Part shown: in pieces, positions 12,901 through 25,493 of the stretch
How positions within the stretch are numbered: position 1 is the stretch's first letter
Layout: every line of letters begins with the position of its first letter
Source of the DNA: Amia ocellicauda
Taxonomy: Eukaryota; Chordata; Actinopteri; Amiiformes; Amiidae
Direction: 5' to 3'
Assembly (NCBI RefSeq): GCF_036373705.1
Contig: NC_089850.1
Span: forward strand, 20,753,256 to 20,817,255
Length of the DNA stretch: 64,000 nucleotides
Notes under the pieces: model-generated
Told to the model about the DNA's origin: nothing
The model's input: only the letters and a program-made list of their open reading frames with translations
Databases searched by the model: none
Position numbers and translations under genes: made by a program

Positions 12901-15900
12901 AGCTCTTAACGCTCTGACTCTGCTTGCTATTGTTCTAACAGAGCCAGTGCGGCTCTCCCCATCTCTGACGGGGTCTTCAGTCAGTCCCCTCCAGCACCAG
13001 GCCTAGGGACCCCTGATTTAAAGCATTAAAACAAATCCCAATGTTAAAATGATGCTCGTTTAATCTTTGTGTGCGTTGATTTGAATGCTAAAAAATGGAA
13101 AATGTGACCATCCCCTTGTATAAGTATGGGTGGCTCTCTGTAAGAAGCTTCACAACAGAACAGAGTAACCTTTTTCCTCTCCTGTTCACTTTACAGGGAG
13201 AACAATGTGTGTGATATCAACCCTGTGCACCACCTGTTTGCCGCCGGATCAGCTGAGGTACAGCACGGCCCAGTGTCCTGTTTTTCTCTCCCTCTTGTTC
13301 CTCTGTCTTTCACGCTGGTCTAACCACCTGGCATGAGTGACCGTAAACAGCCCTCTACTCTTCCCCTTACTGTGCCTCGGCTTTAAGGGGGTCGATGCAC
13401 TGAAGTCGGTATGGCGGTGTATGTGGAGTTGTATGCCACTGGAAACTGCACATCTTAAGACAGCACACATACTGAGAGGACATGCTCTGCGGTTTCATGT
13501 GCTGCTGGTCCCTCCACCGGGCCGGTGCTGTCATTGCTCAGTGGGCTGCAGGCCTGGGCTGTCCTGCTTTATGGCACAGCAGCGTTCTTCTCCAAGGAGT
13601 CGCTTTTTACAAAGAGCGTAGAACAGGTGGTCCTGTTTGTTGTTGGTAATGTTGATATGCTTTAGTAACAATAATGCCACACTCCCAGACTGTTCGAAGC
13701 AATAAGGTTTCAGTTGTGAAGGAGCCGTCGTGCTCCTCCTGTGTGTCTCACCCCTGGCCTGCTGTGTCCACAGGGGAAGGTCGAATGCTGGGACCCGAGG
13801 GCCAGGAAACGTGCTGGCATCCTGGACTGCGCTTTGAGCAGCGTCACCGAGAACACAGAGTGAGTGAAGGGGGGGATTTAGCAAATTCCTGGGGGTGGGA
13901 GAGCCACAGCTTCTTCTGATTTGTGTTCCAATCAACCTACCAACTAAACTACCCATCTCCCAGCCCCATAGTTGGTCTCCGTTTCAGGATAATTAGGACG
14001 CAGACACCTGAGACTAAAAAACAAGTGTTGATGAGGGAAATAATCACCCAGAGCTGAAAGCCCTGATTACAGTGCAATTCTGCAGGCGCATGTTTACAGT
14101 GCAGATGCCCCACAGTTTCACTGCCACAGCATAACGGTTCCTGCTGGGCAGAGGTGGGGTCGGCTGGTCCCAGTAGTGCCAAAGCTAGTAGTTCTTACTG
14201 TGTTGGCAGTTTGGGGAGTAAGAAATAAGCGCAGTACTGTCCGGGTGTTTTGACCAAAGCGGAGACCAACATGTGAAACGTAGAGTTTAGTCACAGTGCA
14301 GCGTGGGAACGATGCAGAACCACATGAAACTAAAGCATTATTTCCATACAGTCTGTCACTACGACATGGGCAGGATTTACCACGGAGGATTGATCACAAT
14401 GGATATGCTACCGATTTTAATTGTTTTCATGTCTAAATGTTTACTAAATTAAATGAACTCTGACAACCCTAATTTTCATTTAACACAACATTAAAGAAAG
14501 ACAATTGTACAATTGTAAAGTGGGAAACAAAGTTTTTATTTTATCTCCCCACCCCCAATTGAGTTCATAAGAATTGCTGTGAACCAGCCTAAATCAACCA
14601 CTTCACTTAACCTTCTGGCCGCCATGTCTCTGCAGGGTGGAAGGCCTGCCCTCTGTGTCCTGCTTGAAGTTCAGAGGGGCTCTGCACATGGCCGTGGGGA
14701 CGAGCACTGGACAGGTGCGTCAGAGCTCCTCAGTGAAGGAATGAATGGATAGATAAAAGGGCTTTTGAGTGTCTGTTTCATCACTCCAGATACTGTGCAA
14801 TAGAGACATTTGAAAGGGGCTGTAAAACACTGGTACTCTTAGGTTTTGCTCGAACTCGATGGCACTATAGGCTCATAAAATGATGTGTATTTATAGATTT
14901 TAATTTTATTGTTCCTCCCTCACATGTCTTGCCAAGGTGCTGGTGTATGATCTACGGTCTGACCGGCCTCTCATCGTGAAGGATCATTACTATGGCCTGC
15001 CAATCAAAGCCATCGAGTTCCAAGACCAGTTGGATCTGGTTCTGTCCGCAGACTCCAAGATAATCAAAATGTGGAACAAGGACACGGTGAGGGCCGCTCC
15101 AGTCCTCCAGGGCGACAGTTGGTTCCTGGTTTTAATTGCACCTCCAGTTTTAAGGAAGGAATAGATTGACGCCATTATCAGGAATCAATTCACCCAGTTT
15201 ATTCCAAAATAGTCGTCATGTGTGAAAATCAAAATGTTCTTTGTGCGTGACAAAACTATAATTGTGCATAACATGTTGCTTTTGTTGGACAAAATGTGAA
15301 TTATGTGCACAAAAATCAGTTTCGTCTGACAAAATAAGTATTTGTACAAAATACTCCTTTTGTGGTCGCATGACTATATTAATTTTATTCAGTCTAGTGA
15401 ATCCAATGAAAAGATTTGTTCATTTCATTCAATTATGTATAGAAACAAAACCACTCAAATGGATCTGATTTTCTTGGGTGCAGCTATTATTAGTATTATT
15501 TATTACATTATTACATATTTATTAGTTCTGTAATATTGTTCAGTATTATTACTGCTCGGCATTTAAAATTTAAAGACTATGTATGCTGCAGATTTATTGG
15601 GTAATCCATTTTTTTGTTTCTAACACTTTAATCATAATAATTTTGTGTCACGAAATGAGCATTTTGTTGCATGTAATGATGTTTCCACAAAATTTGTATT
15701 TTGTCCTACTTTTTTATGTGCTTTACCTTTCATGGTTTAAATGAACATGTTAGTATACAGTGGGGGAAAAAAGTATTTGATCCCCTGCTGATTTTGTACG
15801 TTTGCCCACTGACTAAGAAATGATCAGTCTATAATTTTAATGGTAGGTGTATTTTAACAGTGAGAGACAGAATAACAACAAAAAAATCCAGAAAAACGCA

Positions 15901-17765
15901 TTTCAAAAAAGTTATAAATTGATTTGCATGTTAATGAGGGAAATAAGTATTTGATCCCCTATCAATCAGCAAGATTTCTGGCTCCCAGGTGTCTTTTATA
16001 CAGGTAACGAGCTGAGATTAGGAGCACTCTCTTAAAGGGACTGCTCCTAATCTTAGCTCGTTACCTGTATAAAAGACACCTGTCCACAGAAGCAATCAAT
16101 CAATCAGATTCCAAACTCTCCACCATGGCCAAGACCAAAGAGCTGTCCAAGGATGTCAGGGACAAGATTGTAGACCTACACAAGGCTGGAATGGGCTATA
16201 AGACCATCGTCCCCCTGCTCAAGAAAGCACATGTACAGGCCCGTCTTAAGTTTGCCAATGAACATCTGAATGATTCAGAGGAGAACTGGGTGAAAGTGTT
16301 GTGCTAAGGGGACAGGACAACTGCACTGCATCAAAGGGAAGATGGACGGGGCCATGTACCGTCAAATCTTGGATGAGAACCTCCTTCCCTCAGGGCATTG
16401 AAAATGGGTCGTGGATGGGTATTCCAGCATAACAATGACCCAAAACACACAGCCAAGGCAACAAAGGAGTGGCTCAAGAAGAAGCACATTAAGGTCCTGG
16501 AGTGTCCTAGCCAGTCTCCAGACCTTAATCCCATAGAAAATCTTTGGAGGGAGCTGAAGGTTCGAGTTGCCAAACGTCAGCCTCGAAACCTTAATGACTT
16601 GGAGAGGTTCTGCAAAGAGGAGTGGGACAAAATCCCTCCTGAGATGTGTGCAAACCTGGTGGCCAACTACAAGAAACGTCTGACCTCTGTGATTGCCAAC
16701 AAGGGTTTTGCCACCAAGTACTAAGTCGAAGGGGTCAAATACTTATTTCCCTCATTAACATGCAAATCAATTTATAACTTTTTTTGAAATGCGTTTTTCT
16801 GGATTTTGTTGTTGTTATTCTGTCTCTCACTGTTAAAATACACCTACCATTAAAATTATAGACTGATCATTTCTTTGTCAGTGGGCAAACGTACAAAATC
16901 AGCAGGAGATCAAATACTTTTTTCCCTCACTGTACATTATATCTATGAAATGATGTAAGGAAACGTAAATTTTGTTCACAAATATAAAAGTTCCTTTCAT
17001 TTCTTCCACCGCTCTTTTGTATTTTATCCACGAAATGAACTACATGTATTTCGTGTCCTAAATAATGTCCTCTGGGCCTGTGGCTCCCCAGCTCTACTGT
17101 AGACTGTTCCTCATTGGAAGTTTCATTTCAGGGGAAGGTCTTCTCCTCCATAGAGCCAGAGCACAACATCAACGACGTCTGCCTGTATCCCAGCTCTGGT
17201 GAGTGCCTCACCCTGCCCATCAGCAACACCTCTCCTTCAGTGTGTGTGCTTGTGTGTCACTTATGTTGTGTGTGTGTCTGTTTATTATTCTTTGTTTCTC
17301 TGTGTTACACTTTTATTATACTTTTTGAAATTAGATTGAAAATGAGACGGACATCAGCCAGTACAGCTGGTGGTCCATTAGTAATTCTTCCTCCAAACAG
17401 CAGGTGGCACCAGAAGCTGCCACGGTGTTTTTTGGCTTTTATGTCCCACCCCCAGCTCTTCTGACTCCTTAATTAATTACTTTATTCTCTACAGACATCC
17501 GGTTTTGTTACAGGTACATCTTATAAGCAATGAACTGCAAAATACCTTCAAACAATGTTAGATCTGTTTGAGAGCATACTTTGATTAAGTAACATGAGAG
17601 AGAGAGGAGCTGTAGTTGAAACAAGAAAACAGAAGACCTTGCAGCTTACAGGAACTGCACTAGCTAGGACCCAGGTTGTGATGTCATTTCACAAAATGCC
17701 TGGGTGTGCGTCTCCCCATGTCTCCTCTTTTATAATGGTTTAAGATGGTTCTAAGACACAATATA

Positions 17766-17856
<91 letters not shown>

Positions 17857-20800
17857 TTCTTTGTTGTTTAATTGCTATAATTTTGGTGGTATGTTCTTTG
17901 AAAAGGTATAATTAGTTTTAAGCTGTATATGACATGAGATGAGCTCTGAAGTTTAGTCTGGAACTAAATACTGGTAAAGCGTTCATTTTCTTATTCTGGA
18001 AATTATAGCAGGTTAAACACTACGTCTCTGTCTCTCCCTCCAGGAATGCTTTTTACAGCCAATGAAGATCCCAAAATGAATACCTACTACATTCCTGTAA
18101 GTTTTATTTATTTAGTTAGTTTTGAATTGTTTTATTGCATATAAAAGTCAAATAAGTTGACCGCATGCTATCAAAGTCTTTGGCTAACTGTCTTCCTGCA
18201 TTTCATGAAACTTTGTGATGTGCTCACACACTGCTAAGTAGAACAGCTGACATTGACAAACCTTTGCTACGAGATAGTCCAGTGCAAGCAGTAGCAGTTT
18301 ATTTAAATACATGACTGTGTGTTCAGTGTTCAGCTCAGTTGCATACCTCTGTGTAATAATAATAGAATGGTTGGAGAGAAGTAAAGTGTCGCACAGAAAT
18401 TGGAAGTTTGTTGTCTTTTCAAAGTGCTCATGTCTTTGAACTTCACATTTCACTGCTTGGTTGTAATTTACTTTCAGTTGAGACAAGTTTTTTTTTTTTT
18501 TTTTTTCTTTCTTTCTTAAATTTGATTGTCTAAGCAGCAGCAGAACAGTAGTACGCTGGTACATGGGAGATAGAAATGAAACACTGCAGTAGATCTCTCT
18601 GCCTGCCTGTGCTGTCTAGGGAATTTGTCACTCAACGCTTCCTGGGTGGTGGGTGGTTGTCTCGGCAGGGTTCAGCCTGATTTCATACCCCTCTTCCTTC
18701 CACGCCACGCAAGATGATCAGATTAGTAGTTTTGAACAAGGCTTCTGAACTGCTTTTGTTTGCCGGTATGAAGTTCTGCTCCCTCTTCTTCTTCGCCGTC
18801 ACAGTGTTTGTGTTCACCTGCAGGCTCTGGGTCCAGCCCCTCGCTGGTGCTCCTTCCTGGACAGCCTGACGGAGGAGCTGGAGGAGAACCCGGAGAGCAC
18901 GGTCTATGACGACTACAAGTTCGTCACCCGGAAGGACCTGGAGAACCTGGGTGAGGCGAGGCGCCCCGTCCACCCCCCCCTCCCTCTCCTTCTCTTGCAT
19001 TCTCTCTTCCTCTCCCCCTCTCTCCCTGCTCAGGAATGCGCGGTTGCATAACCGTCCTGGAGCCCGCAGGCGACACGTGCCTGGGAGCTGCAGTAAAACT
19101 GACTCTGCAGAAATCAAATCAAAAAGCCCATTTAGTTGAGTCAGCTAGAGTCTGCTGTGGTGTTCAGGGGGACAATTCCTCGATGACCTAGATCAGACGG
19201 CGTATCGCACCGCCTGACTGCACTGCGGGTTAAACCAGGTTAAACCAAAACCTGGGCTCTCGCCTGTGTGAGTGACATGTGACAGCAGGGATAGTCTTTT
19301 CTTTTCTTTTTCCCCCCCTCTTTGAAGAGAGGAGGAGGGGCAAAAAAACATCAGAGAAGCTGCCGCCACATCAGCAGCTCCGTGAAGCGTCCCTGGCACC
19401 CCGGGTCACTGTTTAATCCAGTCACTGGCTGAATGGAGGAGGAGGACAGCTAGGCCTGAAGGATGGGAATATTTTCACTCATAGCCTCTGAAAGCCAGTC
19501 CTTGATAAACCTTTGTCCTGATTGTCTCATGTTCCTGTTTGTAGGCCTCGTGCACCTGATTGGCTCCCCACTACTGCGAGCCTACATGCATGGCTTCTTC
19601 ATGGATATCCGGCTCTATCATAAGGTGTGTCCACCACGCCGCAGTGCTGTTCTTGAGATAACCCATGGCCTCCTGGGTGTGCAGTGCCTGTGACGCTCAA
19701 TGCACACGCACACCATGCTTCTGCAGCACCGTCGCACATCCCCTCTCCGCCCCTCACTCAGGTTTTCAGATGTGATCAGCTGATACCAAACAGACAGGGA
19801 AAGTTTGCCAGTGATAACAGGGGGGTGAATTAATTTAAGCCACTTGTTAATGGGCGACGGTTTTGCCTTTTTTGTGCACGCTGCCTGATAGTGTATCGAG
19901 CTGTGTGCAGACAGTGACTGAGGAGCTCTGTGTTCCTGCTACATAAAGAAAATATACCCCCTCCCGCCACCCGCACTGTGCTGTGCCAAATCTCAAGTCT
20001 GTTTTAACCTTCACCCACAAGGCGTATTTGACAGCATATCTGTTCTGTGTCTTGTCAACTTATTTAGCTGAACAATCACTAGCATAGTGTTCTACATTGC
20101 TATTCTACAATAACAACATGAATAGAAACAATCCTGCACGCATCACCGACTCACCTGGGACAATGCTGATGTTTAGATTGAATTGCTGTTAAAATGTAAT
20201 ATGATTTCTCTAGACGTACTTGTCTGTATCGTGATGCATCTGCTCTGGTTTAGGTGAAGACCATGGCCAACCCATTCGCTTACGAAGAGTACCGCAAGGA
20301 TAAGATCCGCCAGAAGATCGAGGAGACGAGGACTCAGAGAGTGCAGATCAAGGTAGGGCAGTTTGTGCACCATGTGGATGGGATCTTTGTTTCAAGAAAG
20401 GTTGCAGAAGGAAGTTTCTGAACATCAACTGCATCCCAGTTGAGAGTTAGGGGAGATGATCGCGGTCTCCTGTGCAGAGTGGTAACAGTCCCACACATTT
20501 GCTTGTGGGACCACATTTGCGTTTGTGACGCTAAGGGCCTAATTTTCCAAAGCTGGTAAAGCCTTTCCTAGTGCCTCAGACCAGTGTGTGTGTGAGTTAT
20601 TCTAACATCCATACTTTCATACTTTCAGTTTGTCTTCTCACTCACAATGGTTGTCAAAAGACCCCATAAATGATCTTAATTTGAAAATCTGCAAAATGTA
20701 ATACTCTATCCAAACCACTTATACATCAGAAAATCGTGGCCTAAGCAGTTCAGTTTCTGTTTATGTTGACAGTGTCAGAATTTTGATATGTCCAACAGAC

Positions 20801-23800
20801 AGGTTTTTAATGTGTGTGTGCATTATTTGTGTTTGCTTGTTTATTTGTCCTTTGCTTCGGCGCATCGAAACAGAAATTGCCCAAGGTCAACAAGGAGCTG
20901 GCGCTGAAGCTGATGGAAGAAGATGAAGATGCTAAGCAGCTGAAGAAGAAGAAGGGAAAGGTGAGAGAGAGGAGTGCAGCTCCACCAGGGCTTCCCAGCC
21001 GGTGTGCAGCCCCACACATCCAGTCCAGTTCACTTGTATCAGTTCCTGCCAGTGAATAAACAGTGCAGCGCATCAGGATAAACTCAGGTTACTCACTGAC
21101 CGTGTATGATAGCAGTGGGCCGAAGGTTGCACACAAGGTTAGTTTGTTGCACACACTATTTATGTGAAGCAGGTTTACACTAAGGTTGGCAGCTCTTACA
21201 GACTGTTGACGAGGAGCATAAAATGACTTCAGTGCAGCTTCCCTGTTGTGTTAAGGGTATTTCACAATGTTCCTCAGCACTTTTAAGTCAATAAAACACT
21301 GCAATATAGTACAGTACAGTGAGCAACTTGGAGGGAGATTGCTGTATGTAAATGTTCCTTCCCCTTCCCAGAACACTCCCAACATCCTCAGCGACGATCG
21401 ATTCAAGGTGATGTTCCAGAACCCAGACTACCAGGTGGACGAGATGAGCGAGGAGTTCCGGCTGCTCAACCCCATCGTGTCAAAGGTCACGCAGAAGAGG
21501 AAGAAGAAGCTGCGCTTGCTGGAGAAGCAGGAAGCGGCTCAGCAGGTATGGACAGCGGTGCCTGCAGCCTCTGTGTGGCGTGTGCAGTCAGACCTGATCC
21601 ACACACACAACGCACCTACTACACTGCACTACACTGGGCTATACTTCACTAAACTGCACTGCACTACTGTTCACTATACTGCACCTACTTCCTAAAGCAG
21701 CACAGAGCCGTGTGTGACTCGGATCTGAATGTCTTTATTCACCCTGCAGCCCCAGAGTAGGAACACACATTTCTCACACTCTCTCACTGACACACACAGA
21801 CGCACACAAATCAAGATGCCAATACGCATTTGTACTTTGCCTTTTCATGCACTCTTCTATTTTATTTCTATTCTGTTTGAACTGCACACAGTACAGTGAG
21901 GCAGAGGCACAGTAGTCTGGGAGATGGTGCTGAAATGTGTGGTTATAACCTCAGAGCCTGTCCTTCCCTGGCAGCAATTTGACAAGTTACTGTAAAGCCC
22001 CACGGTTCCTGGACAGTGGGGCAGCGTTTCTCGGCAGCGGGGGGGTGCTGCGAGACGCTCATGTGGTGATGGTAACGGGTGCTTTTAAGAGCATGGCTGT
22101 GCCAGCTGGACGAGCTCCAGCCCGAGGCCGGACGGTGGCAGCAGACCTTGGCCTTCTCTCACAGAGCGGAGTGGTTCTCCCCGCCCTGCCCCAGTGGGCC
22201 ACCCTGCAGCTGCACTTTGAATACAGGCCTGCTCTTCTAAGACTGTCCTGCTGTTCACCTGCTTTGGCCCAAACCCAAACTCTTCAGGTGTTGAGGTATA
22301 TCTACATGCCAGTGTAATTTTAAGGGCTTAGTACAAAGCAAAGGTACTTAGTGTCCACCCCCCCCATAAATAATGTTTATTTTTAACACTTTGTGTATTC
22401 TAGTACAGGCCTCTGATATAACCATGCTACTCATGTCAAATGGCTGTGGCAGTGTCTCTATCCTGCTCACAATGCAAAGATACATATGTTGTATGATGTG
22501 TATATTTTTTTAAACCAGCTAAAAAGGTACTACGGTAACAATAAAGGTTGCAAAGCTCCTGGGAGACTTTTATGTTTAGTTTGTTTGTATTGCACCGCTG
22601 CAAGAGGGGCTCCGTCTCCCAGGCAGTGACATCCCCTCACTGTCTTTCCTGCTTTAGGAGGATGAGGAGGAGCCTGAGGGCAAACCCAGCGACGAGGAGA
22701 GCTCCGAGAGCTCCGACGACGACAAGAGCTGGGTGGAGGAGGTGAGGGAGCAGCGCAAGCAGCTGTACCTGGAGGAGAAGGCGCGTCGACGGGAGCGCCG
22801 GCTGCAGGACCGGCACACCGAGCTGGAGCCGCGCTTCTTCGAGATCAAGGCCGGCGAGGAGTTCCGCAGCTTCAAGGACGCGTCCCGGAAACAGAAGCTG
22901 CAGAAGTGAGTGCGGGAGAGATCTGACGCTTCGGCGGCTACTAACTACAGCTGGATCAACACCGCAGTGTTTATTACATTTATACCTTCAGTCCGAGGTG
23001 TCACATTTCACCAGCTTTCATAACGGCAACGCAAGGCATGACTGACCGGAGTTGGTGGTCAGTCTGCCTCTGGTGCCACTGTGTCCCGTTGCGTTGCCCC
23101 GTGTGGGATGGAGCTACTTGCAGTTACAGGCTGTGCTGCTCTCTGCCCTTTGGTTCTCAATGAACATCAGAGAGGCATTGATGTTAGTCTTGCTCCATGT
23201 TTAGCAGGGTATCTGAAGCTTCTGCAGCACGAGCCAAAAGGGCTCTAAATAGCAAGTAGTCGAGCTCATATAGATCTGCTGTCAGCCCCTATATTTTTAC
23301 ATGCTGGGACTTTGCCAGTGTCTAAATATAGCTGCAGTTTAATTTTAAAGAAGTGGCCGGTCCTGGGCCCCGGCTACAGTAGTTACTCATGACCCTGCCA
23401 TCTCGTGTGACATAATCTCCCTTCAGGAATTCACACCGTCATGGTGTCTGGTGAACCTCCTCACCATCTGAAACTTGCAAAAGAATTGGCTTCCACAAAT
23501 AAATGGGTTTTTCACCAAATTTATTTCAAGGCAGAAGTTCAAAACCTAAACTTGCCAAAGATTTTAAAATCACTGCTCTTTTTCCGGCTGAGAACAAATC
23601 CCAGTACTAAGCACAAGTGATGCATGCAAAGGACTTTGGGCTTCAAAACCCCTCAGATTTCCTTATTGTCCTTTCAGCACAGTGTTTATAATCATTTATT
23701 TTGCTGCCTGCATGCAAAGGCAAATATAATATTTTTTGCAGATTGTTGAAGGTCAGTTCGCATCTCTATGCAGTGTCCTTTAGCGTTTCTCTATCAAACT

Positions 23801-25493
23801 TTTTTTTCTTCACCAGGGTCACACTTGAGGACCGTCTGAAGCTGGAGGAGAGCTCTGGAGCCATGGCTGTGTCTGATAACACCGTGGGCAGTAAGCAGGT
23901 CACTTTCACACTGAAGAAGGTGAGTGTCTGATTGCTGAGCTCTTTAATGACTGCGATGGGTCAAACAGCCTCCTCTCCTCTGTCAGTGTCCATTGTGTTC
24001 ATGGTGAGGGCTGAGTAGACATTCAAATGGAGGTTTTTCAATTCAAGAATGGAAAGTATTAAATCCATTCGGTGTAAAAACAGGCGCATATACTTCCCTT
24101 CTTATGATTTCAAAGGGCTGTTCCTGGCTCATCACTTGGCTGCGGTGTTCCTGGTTGGTTATGTAAAGCAATTAAATACAGGTTTACACTGACCACTCCC
24201 CTGTCCTGGTGGTCTCGCTGTGTGGTAGTAGCAGGCTGTGGGAATATGACCCAGGCTTCCAGGATTTCCATGAGAGCCCAGATGTGACGGCCAGTCAGAG
24301 TGAGAATACGACCCCCAGCCCTCGTTCTCGGGTGTCAGTGGTGAATGAACAGTGATGAGTCGGGGGGCTCCTGTTCGGTGTCAGAGCTGTAACATACTCA
24401 TCCCCCTCTGAAGTTACACTCCTTGGACAGTGATGTCTTCTGGGAGTTTGCCGAGTGCACGTTCAGCCTGAATATCAGACAGAAGTTTGCACGCTCTCCC
24501 CCCGGGTCTTTACCCAATTCGTTCAGCTGCCATCTTTACACTTTTCCCTCTAGGGCTGAATCAGTGTTTCAGCAAACGGCAGAGACATCACTGATGCACA
24601 CAGAGTTTAATGAATGATTTTTAACAGACCAAACAAAGATTACTTGATTGAAATTTCAAAGATTACTTTTAATAATTTAGTTCTTGTCTTGTTGTTTTGG
24701 CATTCCTTAAACTGCATTCTGTTTTCTTCAGAAAGCTTCCTTTCTTCTCCTCCTCACACAGAAATTGCCCAGTTTGACTCGCACGCTTCGCTTTCTTGTC
24801 CATTCTCTCCTGCAGACTGACTCAGGGTAGTCGTCCCTTAGTACTGAGCACTGCCATTGCAGTCAGTCAGGACTGTGTTATCTGCAGCCTGCAAGCACAG
24901 GACTGCTAAAGGAAGCCTGGTTTGGAGTCGGACTTTAAAAAGCTCCAATTCCAGACTGCAGTGCAGCAAGCATTGGACCCAAGCCCAGATGAGCTGGGTA
25001 CACAGTCGCTGCCAGGGAGGTGTGTGGCGTAGACCTCTGGTTACCCAGTGACCCGCGCAGGGGCACACACAGTAGTGCGGCCTGGTGGTTCTTGTGCTTT
25101 TTGTTGTCCTGCTCTATTGTCATAACACAGTTGAGGTGACTCTTCTTGTGTTGCGCCTCCATTAGAGTCTGTGTGCACATGTTGTGTGAGTGTTATATAA
25201 GTTAATGTCAATTTTGCTTGACTGTAGATTAGGTTACTCTCTGCAGTCATTTGTTTTTTATGCCAATTTGAGTTCTACTGTTTGACCATTCTTTCCCCTC
25301 CCGCCCCCCTCCCCGTCTCCGGCAGTCGGAGCAGCAGCAGCGGCAGCAGGAGCTGGAGCGGCAGCACCACCAGGAGAGGAAGAACCTGCGGCGGGCCGCC
25401 GGGCATCTCCGCACTGGCCCCCCCCGTGGTGGGGGGCGGGGAAGGGGGCGGGGCGGCATGCGAGGCAGGGGCCGTGGCCGGGGACACTTCTGA
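9985..25493 (+). CDS. nol10: Nucleolar protein 10
   Basis: WD-repeat nucleolar protein (yeast Enp2 family) of the small-subunit processome, needed for 18S pre-rRNA maturation. Exons: 9985-10050, 10320-10365, 10818-10916, 11319-11396, 11970-12007, 12349-12485, 12718-12783, 13197-13257, 13774-13859, 14636-14714, 14937-15086, 17132-17198, 18044-18096, 18824-18950, 19545-19624, 20254-20352, 20874-20960, 21372-21545, 22658-22905, 23817-23919, 25326-25493. They total 2112 nt, 703 aa plus stop, close to the 688 aa of human NOL10. The start [12 protein letters not shown] matches the family. Residues 1 to about 390 are the WD40 region; about 480-508 ([17 protein letters not shown]) is the NUC153 motif; 532-556 is an acidic Ser/Glu/Asp tract. 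The last exon ends in an Arg-Gly tail (680-703) unlike the mammalian end. Exons 3 and 11 use GAG and AAG acceptors. A Tc1 element occupies intron 11. Confidence 0.96.
12840..13025 (-). repeat. Dispersed repeat fragment in nol10 intron 7
   Basis: The segment ending CTCCAGCACCAGGCCTAGGG is the reverse complement of a motif seen again near 50305 (GGTTCCCAATCCTGCTCCTG) and 56115 (GGCCTGGTCCTGGAGGACTC). This implies an interspersed family; its class is unknown. Confidence 0.4.
15984..16083. repeat. Near-perfect palindrome inside the Tc1 element
   Basis: CAGGTGTCTTTTATACAGGT is followed by GAGCTGAGATTAGGAGCAC, a loop of about 15 bp, and then the reverse complement of the same sequence, ending TATAAAAGACACCTG. 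The stem is about 42 bp. It lies between the left inverted repeat and the transposase start and contains a TATAAAAG box on the plus strand near 16070. Confidence 0.9.
16125..16724 (+). pseudogene. Tc1 transposase remnant
   Basis: The frame opens with [20 protein letters not shown] (the N-terminal helix-turn-helix start). It then jumps directly from the 'GYKTI' region to a mid-protein '[13 protein letters not shown]' segment and stops after KVLC at 16307. A second frame, 16398-16724, restores the C-terminal part with [14 protein letters not shown] and [15 protein letters not shown], holding the second Asp and the Glu of the DDE catalytic triad. Most of the DNA-binding domain and the middle of the catalytic domain are absent, so no active enzyme can be made. 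Confidence 0.92.
17761..17853. repeat. (TG)n(TA)n microsatellite
   Basis: A short TG run followed by about 37 uninterrupted TA units in nol10 intron 12. Confidence 0.97.

Larger units (their letters stand above)
15758..16932 (+). mobile_element. Tc1/mariner element with long inverted repeats, internally deleted
   Basis: A 1175 bp element starts CAGTGGGGGAAAAAAGTATT and ends CTTTTTTCCCTCACTG, flanked on both sides by TA, the Tc1 target site (15756-15757 and 16933-16934). The terminal inverted repeats are about 200 bp (15758-15960 and 16727-16932). Each carries the AAGTATTTGATCCCC-type motif at both its outer and inner end, an IR/DR arrangement like that of Sleeping Beauty-type elements. It sits in nol10 intron 11, same strand as the gene. 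The transposase is deleted, so the copy is non-autonomous. Confidence 0.95.
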
